From an uncultured Anaerolineae bacterium (GTDB taxonomy: Bacteria > Chloroflexota > Anaerolineae > Anaerolineales > UBA4823), in contig CAKZNJ010000385.1 in assembly GCA_937129505.1 (NCBI GenBank), positions 1 through 8,483 of the forward strand: a DNA stretch of 8,483 nucleotides, read 5' to 3'. Each line of letters starts with the position of its first letter. Positions within the stretch are counted from its first letter, which is position 1. A program made the position numbers and the translations under genes. The notes under the pieces are model-generated. The model was not told where the DNA came from. It saw nothing but the letters and a program-made list of their open reading frames with translations, and made no database searches. Positions 1-6,307 of the stretch are shown piece by piece.

Positions 1-603
1 CATCAGCACCTCGCCAAGAGGTTGATCCTTGAGATCAAAGGTTATTTTCTGCTCTTGAGAACCGACCAGTTTGAACCAGTACCAATGCTCATTCTCAGCT
101 ACCGATTGGTAAACCAAATTTTCTTCAAGCTTTAAGTAGCTCAGGATTTCCCCTGATGGTTGACTTTCAGAGAACGTCGGCGGCATATCAATTGGCTTGA
201 CCAATGTAGAAAGTTGCGGATCAGCACTTTCCCGAAAGCTGGACTGTTGCTTTAAAAGAAACACATTTTTATCCCAATAGGAGCTGTGAGTGGGCGGAGA
301 ATAAAACACAAAACTTGGTTGCCTTCCACCAAGCACCCAGAATGGGATTTCCACCCCTCGAAATGTCAAAGTCCCTTTAAAAGTACCGGCGTCGCCAAAA
401 CCATACGCCTGCAATTCTTTGAGGGGGATGGCAACCATCGCATCCGCTGGTGCACTAATTTTTATCGCCTGCGAGACCGATAACCGGTCATTTATCCTGC
501 TCCCCAAAATAGGCAAAGTACACCCTCCACACACTATGACAAATAGGAGCGAAGTGGTGAGACCTTTGCCACAGATCCAAGCTCGAAATTTCGATTGATT
601 CAT
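1..603 (-). CDS. Partial exported protein resembling the non-catalytic middle region of C25 (gingipain-like) proteases
   Basis: This is the N-terminal 201 codons of a gene that runs open off the left edge, so its stop is not visible. The start is ATG at 603-601, overlapping the upstream stop in an ATGA arrangement (4 bases), which implies translational coupling; no clear ribosome site is visible. The N-terminus is a signal peptide with hydrophobic core TSLLFVIVCGGC. Cys28 could be a lipoprotein cysteine, but the preceding CGG is a poor lipobox, so plain Sec export is equally possible. Residues about 50-201 follow the same order of motifs as residues 262-460 of the C25 protease four genes upstream. 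These are a 'L..LQ..GF' segment, 'FRGVEIPFWV', 'PSFVFYSPP' with 'YWDKNVFLL', then 'YLKLEENLVYQ' with 'WYWFKL'. No catalytic His or Cys region lies within the visible part. It could be a second C25 protease or a non-catalytic partner. The gene call is firm; the homology is read by eye. Confidence 0.82.
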   Translation of the reverse strand, partial: MNQSKFRAWICGKGLTTSLLFVIVCGGCTLPILGSRINDRLSVSQAIKISAPADAMVAIPLKELQAYGFGDAGTFKGTLTFRGVEIPFWVLGGRQPSFVFYSPPTHSSYWDKNVFLLKQQSSFRESADPQLSTLVKPIDMPPTFSESQPSGEILSYLKLEENLVYQSVAENEHWYWFKLVGSQEQKITFDLKDQPLGEVLM

Positions 604-1466
604 TCAATTTTGCGCAGGGCGAAGATAAACCCACCGCCGAGGATCACCCACACAAATACGATCATGCCAATAACCAACAAACGAGAGGGCGTAAACCAGC
701 TTGCGTTTTGTGGCACTGTGCCAACTAGCGGCGTTTCGCTCGCAACTTCGATGAAGGGAGTCGGTGTATCGGGGAAGATCAGGGTAATGCTTGGTAGGGG
801 AAGAGTCGGAATACTTTGCTCTGTCGTTGTTGGTGTTGGTTCACTTGTCTCAGTTGCCACGTCCATCGTAGCCGTCGGTTGCGGTAAGGGCGTTGGCGAA
901 ATCACCCGCACCGTATTGGTCGGGATGACCGCTGTCGGGGTGCGGCGCGGAACGTTTTGCCTTGGGGTGGAAGTTGGAGCCGCAGTGGTGGAAGTCGGCT
1001 GAGTTGTACCCGTAGAGGGGGGTACAGTGACCGTTTTCGTCTCTGCCACTTCTGAATTTTGATTTGTGTCAACAGCGATTAGTTGATATGTGTAACTCAC
1101 TCCTCTCTGAACATCCCCATCGTAATAATCGCCATAAAGCTTTCCCACTATCGTACTCTCGGCAGAAACAAAATCTACCTTCTCACTCTCTGTACAACCG
1201 CTGCTCTTTGCGCATAATCTGACCACCTCAAAAACACCCCCGCTGCCACTGACCTTGCGCCGTACCTGAAACCCCAAATTATCCAGCTCGCTTGCCGTCT
1301 CCCAGCGCAGCTTCACCTGTTGCGTAGCTGCATCCCAGCTCACCTCAAAATACTTCAAAGTGACAGCACCCACGCCCCTATCAGTGGGAAAAAGGAGAAT
1401 AGCAAATAAAACGATATAAAGAATAAAACGACTTTTTACAAAAATATTCACTCGCTGGAGCTCCAA
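600..1466 (-). CDS. Membrane-anchored surface protein with Fn3-like domain and Thr/Pro linker
   Basis: This 288-residue protein is built as signal peptide or N-terminal anchor (about 11-34, RFILYIVLFAILLF), one Fn3-like beta-sandwich (36-148), a Thr/Pro/Ser-rich linker (149-257), and a C-terminal membrane segment (262-284) with the short basic tail LRKIE. This arrangement displays a domain outside the membrane on a stalk. The Fn3-like unit carries the signature LRWETASELDNLGF (53-66) and ends in VSYTYQLIAVD. Cys85 and Cys91 could form a disulfide. The start is TTG at 1466, supported by an AAGGAG site 8 bases upstream. An in-frame GTG at 1451, overlapping the previous stop as GTGA, would give a more typical signal peptide and is the main alternative. 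It lies fourth in the C25 operon, overlapping the PqqD gene by 19 bases and the next gene by 4. A second protein with the same Fn3-like signature occurs at 7086-7568. The partner or ligand of the domain is unknown. Confidence 0.85.
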   Translation of the reverse strand: MELQRVNIFVKSRFILYIVLFAILLFPTDRGVGAVTLKYFEVSWDAATQQVKLRWETASELDNLGFQVRRKVSGSGGVFEVVRLCAKSSGCTESEKVDFVSAESTIVGKLYGDYYDGDVQRGVSYTYQLIAVDTNQNSEVAETKTVTVPPSTGTTQPTSTTAAPTSTPRQNVPRRTPTAVIPTNTVRVISPTPLPQPTATMDVATETSEPTPTTTEQSIPTLPLPSITLIFPDTPTPFIEVASETPLVGTVPQNASWFTPSRLLVIGMIVFVWVILGGGFIFALRKIE

Positions 1467-1753
1467 GTGATGATCTCCTTTTTTGCCAGTTGTTCGAAAA
1501 AACTTATCACATCCTGTTTGATTTGTTCTTCATCAGCCGCATATTCCCGCTGCACTGCGCCGACAATCTCGCTGACACTTCGTTTGCCATCAATCAAATG
1601 TAAAATAAAGGCGCCAACTTCGTTAACCACCTTAATTTGATTTTTGTCCGGCAAGACGAGAACCGCTTCCCTACCTTCTTGGCAAGAACCCACCTCCTGC
1701 AAGATAATCTCTGCTCGCAGAGTTGGAATTTTATCCATTCTCTCATCCCACAT
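1448..1753 (-). CDS. PqqD-family protein (RiPP recognition element-like)
   Basis: The 101-residue protein has the PqqD-type winged-helix core at about residues 31-95. It has a short beta region (VLVLPDKNQIKVVN), then NEVGAFILHLIDGKRSVSEIV, then an acidic helix-turn-helix stretch (YAADEEQIKQDVISFFEQLAKKEII). In the family, such domains bind the leader of a ribosomally made peptide and present it to a modifying enzyme; PqqD itself serves PQQ synthesis with the radical SAM enzyme PqqE. Neither a PQQ precursor nor PqqE is present here, so PQQ synthesis is not the likely role. The start is ATG at 1753, overlapping the S26 peptidase gene by 11 bases; ATG at 1738 (Met6) is an alternative. It sits between a peptidase and a surface protein, and a HprK-like kinase is encoded in the neighbouring operon, a known companion of PqqD proteins in RiPP-like loci. 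It is probably cytoplasmic. Family assignment is good; substrate is unknown. Confidence 0.85.
   Translation of the reverse strand: MWDERMDKIPTLRAEIILQEVGSCQEGREAVLVLPDKNQIKVVNEVGAFILHLIDGKRSVSEIVGAVQREYAADEEQIKQDVISFFEQLAKKEIITWSSSE
1475..1480 (-). promoter_or_regulatory. Ribosome binding site AAGGAG supporting a TTG start
   Basis: AAGGAG on the minus strand lies 8 bases before TTG at 1466-1464, inside the end of the PqqD gene. It is the strongest Shine-Dalgarno match in the operon and is the reason to prefer TTG over the downstream GTG at 1451, which has a weaker GGAG 9 bases upstream. Confidence 0.55.
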
Positions 1754-2291
1754 GTAGTAACATCCTCTCTAAAAGCTGGATTGGAATTAAAACACCTTTT
1801 CCGAGCCAAAACAAGGGGCGTTTTAGTTTGCCGTTTTTCCAACGGGCTAACTTTAGTAACTGATTGCCAACGGCGCCAACCCAAAAGTGACCATATCCTA
1901 TCAACAGCTTCGCCGCTCGGTGTTTAGACTCAATGGGATAACGTTTCCCCGCTCGCTCGAAGGCAACCACTTTCCCAATGACATCGTCAGGCTGGACTAG
2001 GGCGTCGAAGTAGAAGAGGTTGTCACCTTTGGTGATCAGCTGATCTGGTGTTTTATATACCAGTCGATGAGTAAACATGGAATGACCTTGCTCAAATACA
2101 AGTATATCGCCAATGGAAAGGTCTGGCCATGTAATGTGTTTTAGCCAAACCCGATCTCCATCTACAAGCAAGGGTAGCATACTGCTCCCTTTAATTACCA
2201 TGGAAACCGTATGATCGTCTACAAGCACATCTCGTAAGGTAGAGGCAATCAATTGCGCAGTCTGGAGAGACTCAGAAGCTCGCATGGTCAC
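1743..2291 (-). CDS. S26-family (signal peptidase-like) serine peptidase, Ser/His type, no N-terminal anchor
   Basis: The 182-residue protein carries the S26 motifs in order. GSSMLP has predicted nucleophile Ser37. VDGDRVWLK and SIGDILVF follow. FTHRLV has His75 in the position where Escherichia coli LepB has its Lys base. ITKGDN (86-91) is followed by Asp96. The Ser/His arrangement is that of the SipW/SEC11 (S26B) branch, and THR plus TKGDN resembles SipW. Unlike typical signal peptidases, residues 1-34 contain no convincing membrane helix. The C-terminal part (about 155-180, FWLGKGVLIPIQLLERMLL) is amphipathic and might associate with the membrane. Start: GTG at 2291 (6 bases after the protease stop) or ATG at 2285 (12 bases after); neither has a strong ribosome site. 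It could process the exported proteins of this operon or cleave a peptide bound by the adjacent PqqD protein. Family call is strong; role is inferred. Confidence 0.87.
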   Translation of the reverse strand: MTMRASESLQTAQLIASTLRDVLVDDHTVSMVIKGSSMLPLLVDGDRVWLKHITWPDLSIGDILVFEQGHSMFTHRLVYKTPDQLITKGDNLFYFDALVQPDDVIGKVVAFERAGKRYPIESKHRAAKLLIGYGHFWVGAVGNQLLKLARWKNGKLKRPLFWLGKGVLIPIQLLERMLLHVG

Positions 2292-2297
2292 ATTTTC

Positions 2298-5200
2298 TTA
2301 TGGCCGTGGAGAAACAGATAAGAGCGCAGGATCTCCAAAAACCGTATACGTATGAACGAGGTCAACATGCAGCCGCGCAGATTGGTAAACGTGTATTTTT
2401 GCTTGAACAGATGCTGCTCCTAATCGCCACGGATTCGAACTAGAGAAGATATACTCATAAAAGCCGCGCTGCAAGCTATCATGGGCTGTAGCCACTCCTA
2501 AACCAGTCGGAGAAAAAGCAACCACTGCTCCTTCACCCCCCGTCCGCACCATGAGTTCTATCAACGATTGTCCCCTGTGATTGCCAGTATTAAGCTGGGG
2601 ATAAAACCAATAGCCATCCAAACAATCGAGGCTCATCACGATCGGCAGGGTGGACTGATTATTTAGTGTGGGGACATCAGCGTTCACAAAAATTTCGGCT
2701 TTACTCCATCCATCGATGTAACCATGTCCAGAATAGACCAAATGTCCCGCACCCGTTGAATTCAGCAACGTTTTCAGCGTTTGGGTTGCGACGGGGCACT
2801 GATTGCTGCCGCTTGGAGTACCACAAGCAAGATTGGTTTGAGACTCGGTATTGTAACTCGTATATGTACTTCCACTCTTATTTAGATAGATTTTCCTTAG
2901 ATCGGAAATGAGATATGAAGCGATTACATTGTCCATCAGTTGGGGAAAGTTCCCCGCCCCTGGGTCATTGGCATCCGTCACAAAGATGAATCGTTTCTGC
3001 CAAGTTTCAGAAAAGGTATTCTCGTGAGATTGAATCTTGTCTAAATAAGCCGTAATCTCCGAACTACTATTTACTGGTAGACGTCCGATAAAAAGATCTG
3101 GCAGCGGATCCCAGCCATCCACGGTCACCAAGTCATTCGCCGAATCCACCTCCCCCTGCCACGGATCAACCCATTGTAGATTCGGTGGCATATAGATCGG
3201 GGGGTTGTCATAACTGCTCGAGCCGAGAAAGTTCCAGTGACCATCACCAACCAACAGGACATAGAGCGGTTTCGGATTCCAATAATCATAAGCGTATTGG
3301 AGATAATTCTTGATCGCCCGCGGATGGTAAATTCCAAAGTTGAATTGATTGATAATTTCCTCAAGGGCAACCACTTTTGTCGAAAGCCCATCCTCATTCT
3401 GCCGATAGTCTGCTAAAGATTGGGTGGCTTCTAGGAATGCCCTCGGTGCAATGAAAATATAATCCGCCCTAGGACTGGTAATTGATACGTCAACCACCTT
3501 TTCAATAGTAGAAGCTGATTTAGGCGCCCCGATAAAATAACTCAAGCCGTATGCGGTTGGGGCAGCAAAGGATGTTGTGCCATTTGCAAAAACAGCACCG
3601 ATAATAAGCTTTGGCTGGAGGGGGTTAGAAATCTGCAAAATCAGGGGGGGTTGGGTAAATCCGCTAAGGCGCAAGGAATTAACAGGCTTATAATCTTTCA
3701 GAATGATGGGCAAGTAAAGTTTATAAGGAGCAGGTGTACTTGTTGAAGAACTACTTGATAGCCTATTTAATCTGATTTGACTCCCCTGCGCAACCAAGCG
3801 CCGCTCATACTCTACCTCAAACCAATCAACAAAGATTTGGTCGCTAAACATCCCACTCACTCTTTCAAATTGAATCTTTAGGGTATTCTGCCCATTGACT
3901 AAGTAAGACGATGGGAAGGAAAACTCAAAGCGATGGCGATTTTTGCCATCCCATTCAATTATCCCTAGCAGACTATTGTTTATATAGAGCACCTGTCTGT
4001 GATCGGGATTAATGCTAGGGCTATGTGTTCTTGCCACAAACTCCCCCCGCACTGTCGCCATCCCACTTGCAACAGGGTCGGGAATTGATAGAAGATAATC
4101 TTTTGAAACGGTGCTACTAAATTGGACATTTTCCCAGAAAAAGGTGTCTTCACCAGTAAAATGAGTAGTCCACCAGACATTTTGTTGTTCGAAGCGAAGG
4201 CGTTCTCGAAACGTTTCGATAAAAGGCTCTCCTCCCCCTGTGACGTTTATCTGCTCCATAAACGGCCCCCCTGTACCACCAGCTGTCAGCCAATATACAT
4301 TTCGATTGGTATATTTTTCCACCATGGTTCGATTGAAGCGGGGGACAAACGGAGTAAGATTAGATTCATTGGGGCGATAAAAACTATCTCGCCAGAAGTC
4401 ATCTTCGTCGCCATATAAGGAGGCCAGATAGGTTCCATCAAACCGTTCACCGAAGAACAAGACATACTCTTCAGGGCTAAATTTGGCTGCGTTACCATCG
4501 CTGTTATGCACATAGATCGCTACTGGCCGCCCTTGATTGGTCATTGCAAAGGTTTGCGGATTTACAGAGTTCACAGCCATGCCGGCTGATTGCAGCGCTT
4601 CGTAGGTGAGTTGATAGATCCCATCCTCTATGACGGTGATCTTATACCGTTCGCCGCTCGATTCCATTCCAAGTCCTTGCAAATTGACTTCTCTTTGAGA
4701 TTCGTATGAACGATATCGCTTTGCGTCCGAATAATTTAAAAGGGTCTTTTGTAAAACGGGCTCAAAAGGATTTTCTTGTTCAGTTAATGCGCTTGAAGAA
4801 GGGGATAAGAGAGGGGTTTGTCCCTCAGCATAGCGATATTCGACAACAAATTGGACTTTTTTGATGACTTCTAGTTTCTTTGTTGCAGCTAGATATTGAA
4901 ATGGATAAACCCTGATAGGCAAGATGCGCTGATCGCGCAATTTGGCAGGTTCACCCAACTCGACAACAAGCCCAGGAATCAGGCTTTCGCTGTTATAAGC
5001 CTCGCTGTTCCTGAGATAAAAGGTTTGCCCCGCACTCAAATCCTCCTCACCAACCACATATGTCCCAACGGGCTCGATCCAATATTCGCCTTCTAGAGTC
5101 CCTTTTTCAACGTTGACAATACGCAAAGAAAACTCAGCATTGATCGGTACCCCAACTGTCGTCGCTACTAGCGGCAGCCTTGGCTTGCCCGCTTCGGTCA

Positions 5201-5432
5201 TAGTTGAAGCGTCTTTCATGTTGATGCGATCATATACCTCGCCGTCAAGTTCCACCTTTTCAAATGTATATGTCTCGATTTGATATTCGATGGTCACGCC
5301 GTATTCGTCTGCTTGAAGAAGTTGGAAACCCGCCGTTTGAGCCGAGCCTGGTTGTGCCCGAGCGCTTTTTGCCCAAAAGTTCACAAAAAGGCTGCAAATT
5401 AATAATCCATAAATAAGTGCTCTTCTTTTCAT
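2298..5432 (-). CDS. Secreted gingipain-type C25 cysteine protease with propeptide
   Basis: The 1044-residue protein has a Sec signal peptide ending ARA (24-26). A C25 propeptide-like domain follows at about 40-205, with GKPRLPLVATTVGVP and LPIRVYPFQY. Next are a region typical of C25 proteins (262-385, ITVIEDGIYQL, YVLFFGERFDG, NVYWLTA), a beta-sandwich at about 440-545, a Ser/Thr linker with YLPIILK (556-580), and the catalytic C25 domain (about 655-1040). The catalytic domain shows LYVLLVGDG (723-731), PDLFIGRLP (778-786), His903 in YSGHGYIDGW, nucleophile Cys937 in IVMSLDCLDGYW, and the closing YTVFGDPALL. The His/Cys dyad appears intact. Cys870 and Cys879 may form a disulfide. There is no C-terminal sorting domain of the Bacteroidetes type IX system and no C-terminal membrane helix, so it is probably released or held by a partner. 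ATG at 5432 has AAGGA 7 bases upstream and a promoter 35-63 bases upstream. It is the first gene of the operon. Cleavage specificity cannot be read. Confidence 0.93.
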   Translation of the reverse strand: MKRRALIYGLLICSLFVNFWAKSARAQPGSAQTAGFQLLQADEYGVTIEYQIETYTFEKVELDGEVYDRINMKDASTMTEAGKPRLPLVATTVGVPINAEFSLRIVNVEKGTLEGEYWIEPVGTYVVGEEDLSAGQTFYLRNSEAYNSESLIPGLVVELGEPAKLRDQRILPIRVYPFQYLAATKKLEVIKKVQFVVEYRYAEGQTPLLSPSSSALTEQENPFEPVLQKTLLNYSDAKRYRSYESQREVNLQGLGMESSGERYKITVIEDGIYQLTYEALQSAGMAVNSVNPQTFAMTNQGRPVAIYVHNSDGNAAKFSPEEYVLFFGERFDGTYLASLYGDEDDFWRDSFYRPNESNLTPFVPRFNRTMVEKYTNRNVYWLTAGGTGGPFMEQINVTGGGEPFIETFRERLRFEQQNVWWTTHFTGEDTFFWENVQFSSTVSKDYLLSIPDPVASGMATVRGEFVARTHSPSINPDHRQVLYINNSLLGIIEWDGKNRHRFEFSFPSSYLVNGQNTLKIQFERVSGMFSDQIFVDWFEVEYERRLVAQGSQIRLNRLSSSSSTSTPAPYKLYLPIILKDYKPVNSLRLSGFTQPPLILQISNPLQPKLIIGAVFANGTTSFAAPTAYGLSYFIGAPKSASTIEKVVDVSITSPRADYIFIAPRAFLEATQSLADYRQNEDGLSTKVVALEEIINQFNFGIYHPRAIKNYLQYAYDYWNPKPLYVLLVGDGHWNFLGSSSYDNPPIYMPPNLQWVDPWQGEVDSANDLVTVDGWDPLPDLFIGRLPVNSSSEITAYLDKIQSHENTFSETWQKRFIFVTDANDPGAGNFPQLMDNVIASYLISDLRKIYLNKSGSTYTSYNTESQTNLACGTPSGSNQCPVATQTLKTLLNSTGAGHLVYSGHGYIDGWSKAEIFVNADVPTLNNQSTLPIVMSLDCLDGYWFYPQLNTGNHRGQSLIELMVRTGGEGAVVAFSPTGLGVATAHDSLQRGFYEYIFSSSNPWRLGAASVQAKIHVYQSARLHVDLVHTYTVFGDPALLSVSPRP

Positions 5433-5439
5433 TAATCTT

Positions 5440-5444
5440 TCCTT
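5440..5444 (-). promoter_or_regulatory. Ribosome binding site of the C25 protease gene
   Basis: AAGGA on the minus strand lies 7 bases before ATG 5432, which fixes the start of the protease at the residue that begins the signal peptide. Confidence 0.6.
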
Positions 5445-5466
5445 ATTCTATCTCTTCATAAAATTT

Positions 5467-5495
5467 ATTTTAGACTAATGTTATCTAAATGTAAA
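5467..5495 (-). promoter_or_regulatory. Sigma70-like promoter of the C25 operon
   Basis: On the minus strand the -35 TTTACA (5495-5490) is separated by exactly 17 bases from the -10 TAAAAT (5472-5467). Each is one mismatch from consensus. The expected transcription start is near 5460, giving a leader of about 28 bases with the AAGGA site in it. The surrounding stretch is AT-rich, unlike the GC-rich repeats further upstream. No operator-like inverted repeat was seen over the promoter. Confidence 0.65.
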
Positions 5496-5660
5496 TAGTA
5501 CCATCGTATCATCTTGTCGCTTTCCAAAAGTTATATACCAAAAGAGCTATTCGCCCTCTCAAATCTTATGTGCGCAAAGGTCTCATCCATTCATTGCAGA
5601 CGAAGAGGTTCATCATCCCATTGGTAGAGGAGAGGGGAAGACACCCTCTGGCTCTCCCCC

Positions 5661-5773
5661 CTGTCCTTCCGAACGAGCGTCAGCGACTGCTTTCCCCATG
5701 TCATTCCGAACGAGCAAAGCAACCTCGCCCGCATGTCATTTCGAGACTCTCTCATGTCGCTTGAGCGTCACTT
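5661..5773 (+). repeat. Cluster of short degenerate repeats related to GTCATTCCGAACGAGC
   Basis: Four related units follow one another: 5661-5690 (TCCTTCCGAACGAGCGTCAG core), 5698-5724 (ATGTCATTCCGAACGAGC), 5731-5750 (ATGTCATTTCGAGA) and 5751-5773 (ATGTCGCTTGAGCGTCACTT). A fifth unit lies at 6124-6155. They share ATGTCATTCCGA-CGAGC followed by GTCAGC-ACT in the longest forms. They look like members of a dispersed intergenic repeat family rather than coding sequence. There are no regular spacers, so this is not a CRISPR. Confidence 0.6.
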
Positions 5774-5894
5774 GATGAGGGAGTGACATAAAGCCCGGTC
5801 AGCTACCGAGCAGGCAAGTTCGGCTCGGCTTGGATTTTGCCTTACTCCAACAGACCCACCCTATTCCGTTATGAGTATCTAGCGGGAAGATCTC
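5774..5894 (+). repeat. Direct repeat copy 1 of about 120 bases
   Basis: The first 80 bases (5774-5853) align without gaps to 6001-6080 with 9 mismatches by eye count. Similarity then continues, more diverged and with small indels, through ATGAGTA to ATCTC at 5890-5894. The core is CAGCTACCGAGCAGG, then AAGTTCGGCT and GCTTGGATTTTGCCTT. In this copy CCGAGC (5806-5811) and GCTCGG can form a 6-base stem, which is weakened in copy 2. No transposase or target-site duplication is visible. Confidence 0.75.
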
Positions 5895-5913
5895 TCGCCT
5901 ACTCGACCTGTAC

Positions 5914-5996
5914 CCCTCACCCCCGGACCCTCTCCCACGAAATGGCGAGGGAGTCAAGCTCCCTTCCCCCTATGGGGGAAGGGCAGGGGATGAGGG
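5914..5996 (+). repeat. Nested GC-rich palindrome (three-armed hairpin element)
   Basis: Outer arms CCCTCACCCC (5914-5923) and GGGGATGAGGG (5986-5996) pair with one bulged base. Inside lie two hairpins. One is CCCTCTCC (5928-5935) with GGCGAGGG (5944-5951), with one mismatch. The other is a perfect 10-base stem CCCTTCCCCC (5961-5970) with GGGGGAAGGG (5974-5983) and a 3-base loop. Such an arrangement resembles miniature palindromic intergenic elements. It could also slow or end transcription coming from the kinase operon, but there is no U-run. Confidence 0.7.
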
Positions 5997-6000
5997 CTGT

Positions 6001-6120
6001 GATGAGGGAATAACATCAATTCCGATCAGCTACCGAGCAGGTAAGTTCGGCTCTGCTTGGATTTTGCCTTGCTCCAACAGCCACAAGCCAATAATGTCAT
6101 GAGTAGTAAAGCAAAATCTC
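6001..6120 (+). repeat. Direct repeat copy 2 of about 120 bases
   Basis: This is the second copy of the repeat at 5774-5894, in the same orientation, starting 227 bases downstream of the first and directly after the nested palindrome. Copies share 71 of the first 80 bases. Recombination between them would delete the palindrome. Confidence 0.75.
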
Positions 6121-6123
6121 CCC

Positions 6124-6155
6124 CATGTCATTCCCAAAGAGCGTCAGCAACTACT
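6124..6155 (+). repeat. Fifth ATGTCATTCC-type short repeat unit
   Basis: ATGTCATTCCCAAAGAGCGT followed by CAGCAACTACT matches the combined first and second units of the cluster at 5661-5724. It sits just after repeat copy 2, so short units flank both sides of the repeat-palindrome-repeat block. Confidence 0.5.
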
Positions 6156-6307
6156 CCAAGTAACTTAGGGCGTTTTTTCGATGTCTCTCTGACCTACCTA
6201 TCTCACTCGGACAGAATTTTTGGTGATTTTACCCAAGAGCACCAAGTTTGTTTTGACGTCAAGCAATTCTTGAAATCCCAATGTATCACCCTCTGACACT
6301 AGCAAGG

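Larger units (their letters stand above)
5433..6307. other. 875-base non-coding gap between two co-directional operons
   Basis: No credible gene was found on either strand. Short open frames here lack ribosome sites and run through repeats. From left to right it holds the AT-rich promoter region of the C25 operon (5433-5530), short repeat units (5661-5773), a 120-base repeat copy, a nested palindrome, the second 120-base copy, one more short unit (6124-6155), and about 150 bases of unremarkable sequence before the kinase stop. TTGACGTCAA at 6253-6262 is a perfect 10-base palindrome of unknown meaning. No intrinsic terminator with a U-run follows the kinase gene, so readthrough into the C25 operon cannot be excluded. 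Confidence 0.7.

Noticed and set aside
595..1002. Plus-strand open frame of 135 codons rich in Val and Gly
   Set aside because: It is the reverse of the Thr/Pro-rich linker of the minus-strand Fn3 protein, whose repetitive codons keep the opposite frame open. It has no ribosome site or recognisable domain.
1448..1753. PQQ cofactor biosynthesis gene pqqD
   Set aside because: No PqqA, PqqB, PqqC or PqqE is nearby; only the family fold is supported.
5570..5764. 64-codon plus-strand open frame in the gap
   Set aside because: It consists largely of the short intergenic repeat units, has no domain and no ribosome site, and opposes both flanking operons.
6030..6131. 33-residue minus-strand open frame in the gap, considered as a precursor peptide
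   Set aside because: It runs through repeat copy 2, has no good ribosome site, and the matching frame in copy 1 has a stop (TAA), so coding is not conserved between copies.
5661..6155. CRISPR array
   Set aside because: Units are degenerate, of different length, and have no regular unique spacers; no cas genes are present.
6180..6307. Intrinsic terminator after the kinase gene
   Set aside because: Only 4-base stems without a U-run were found on the minus strand, so none is called.
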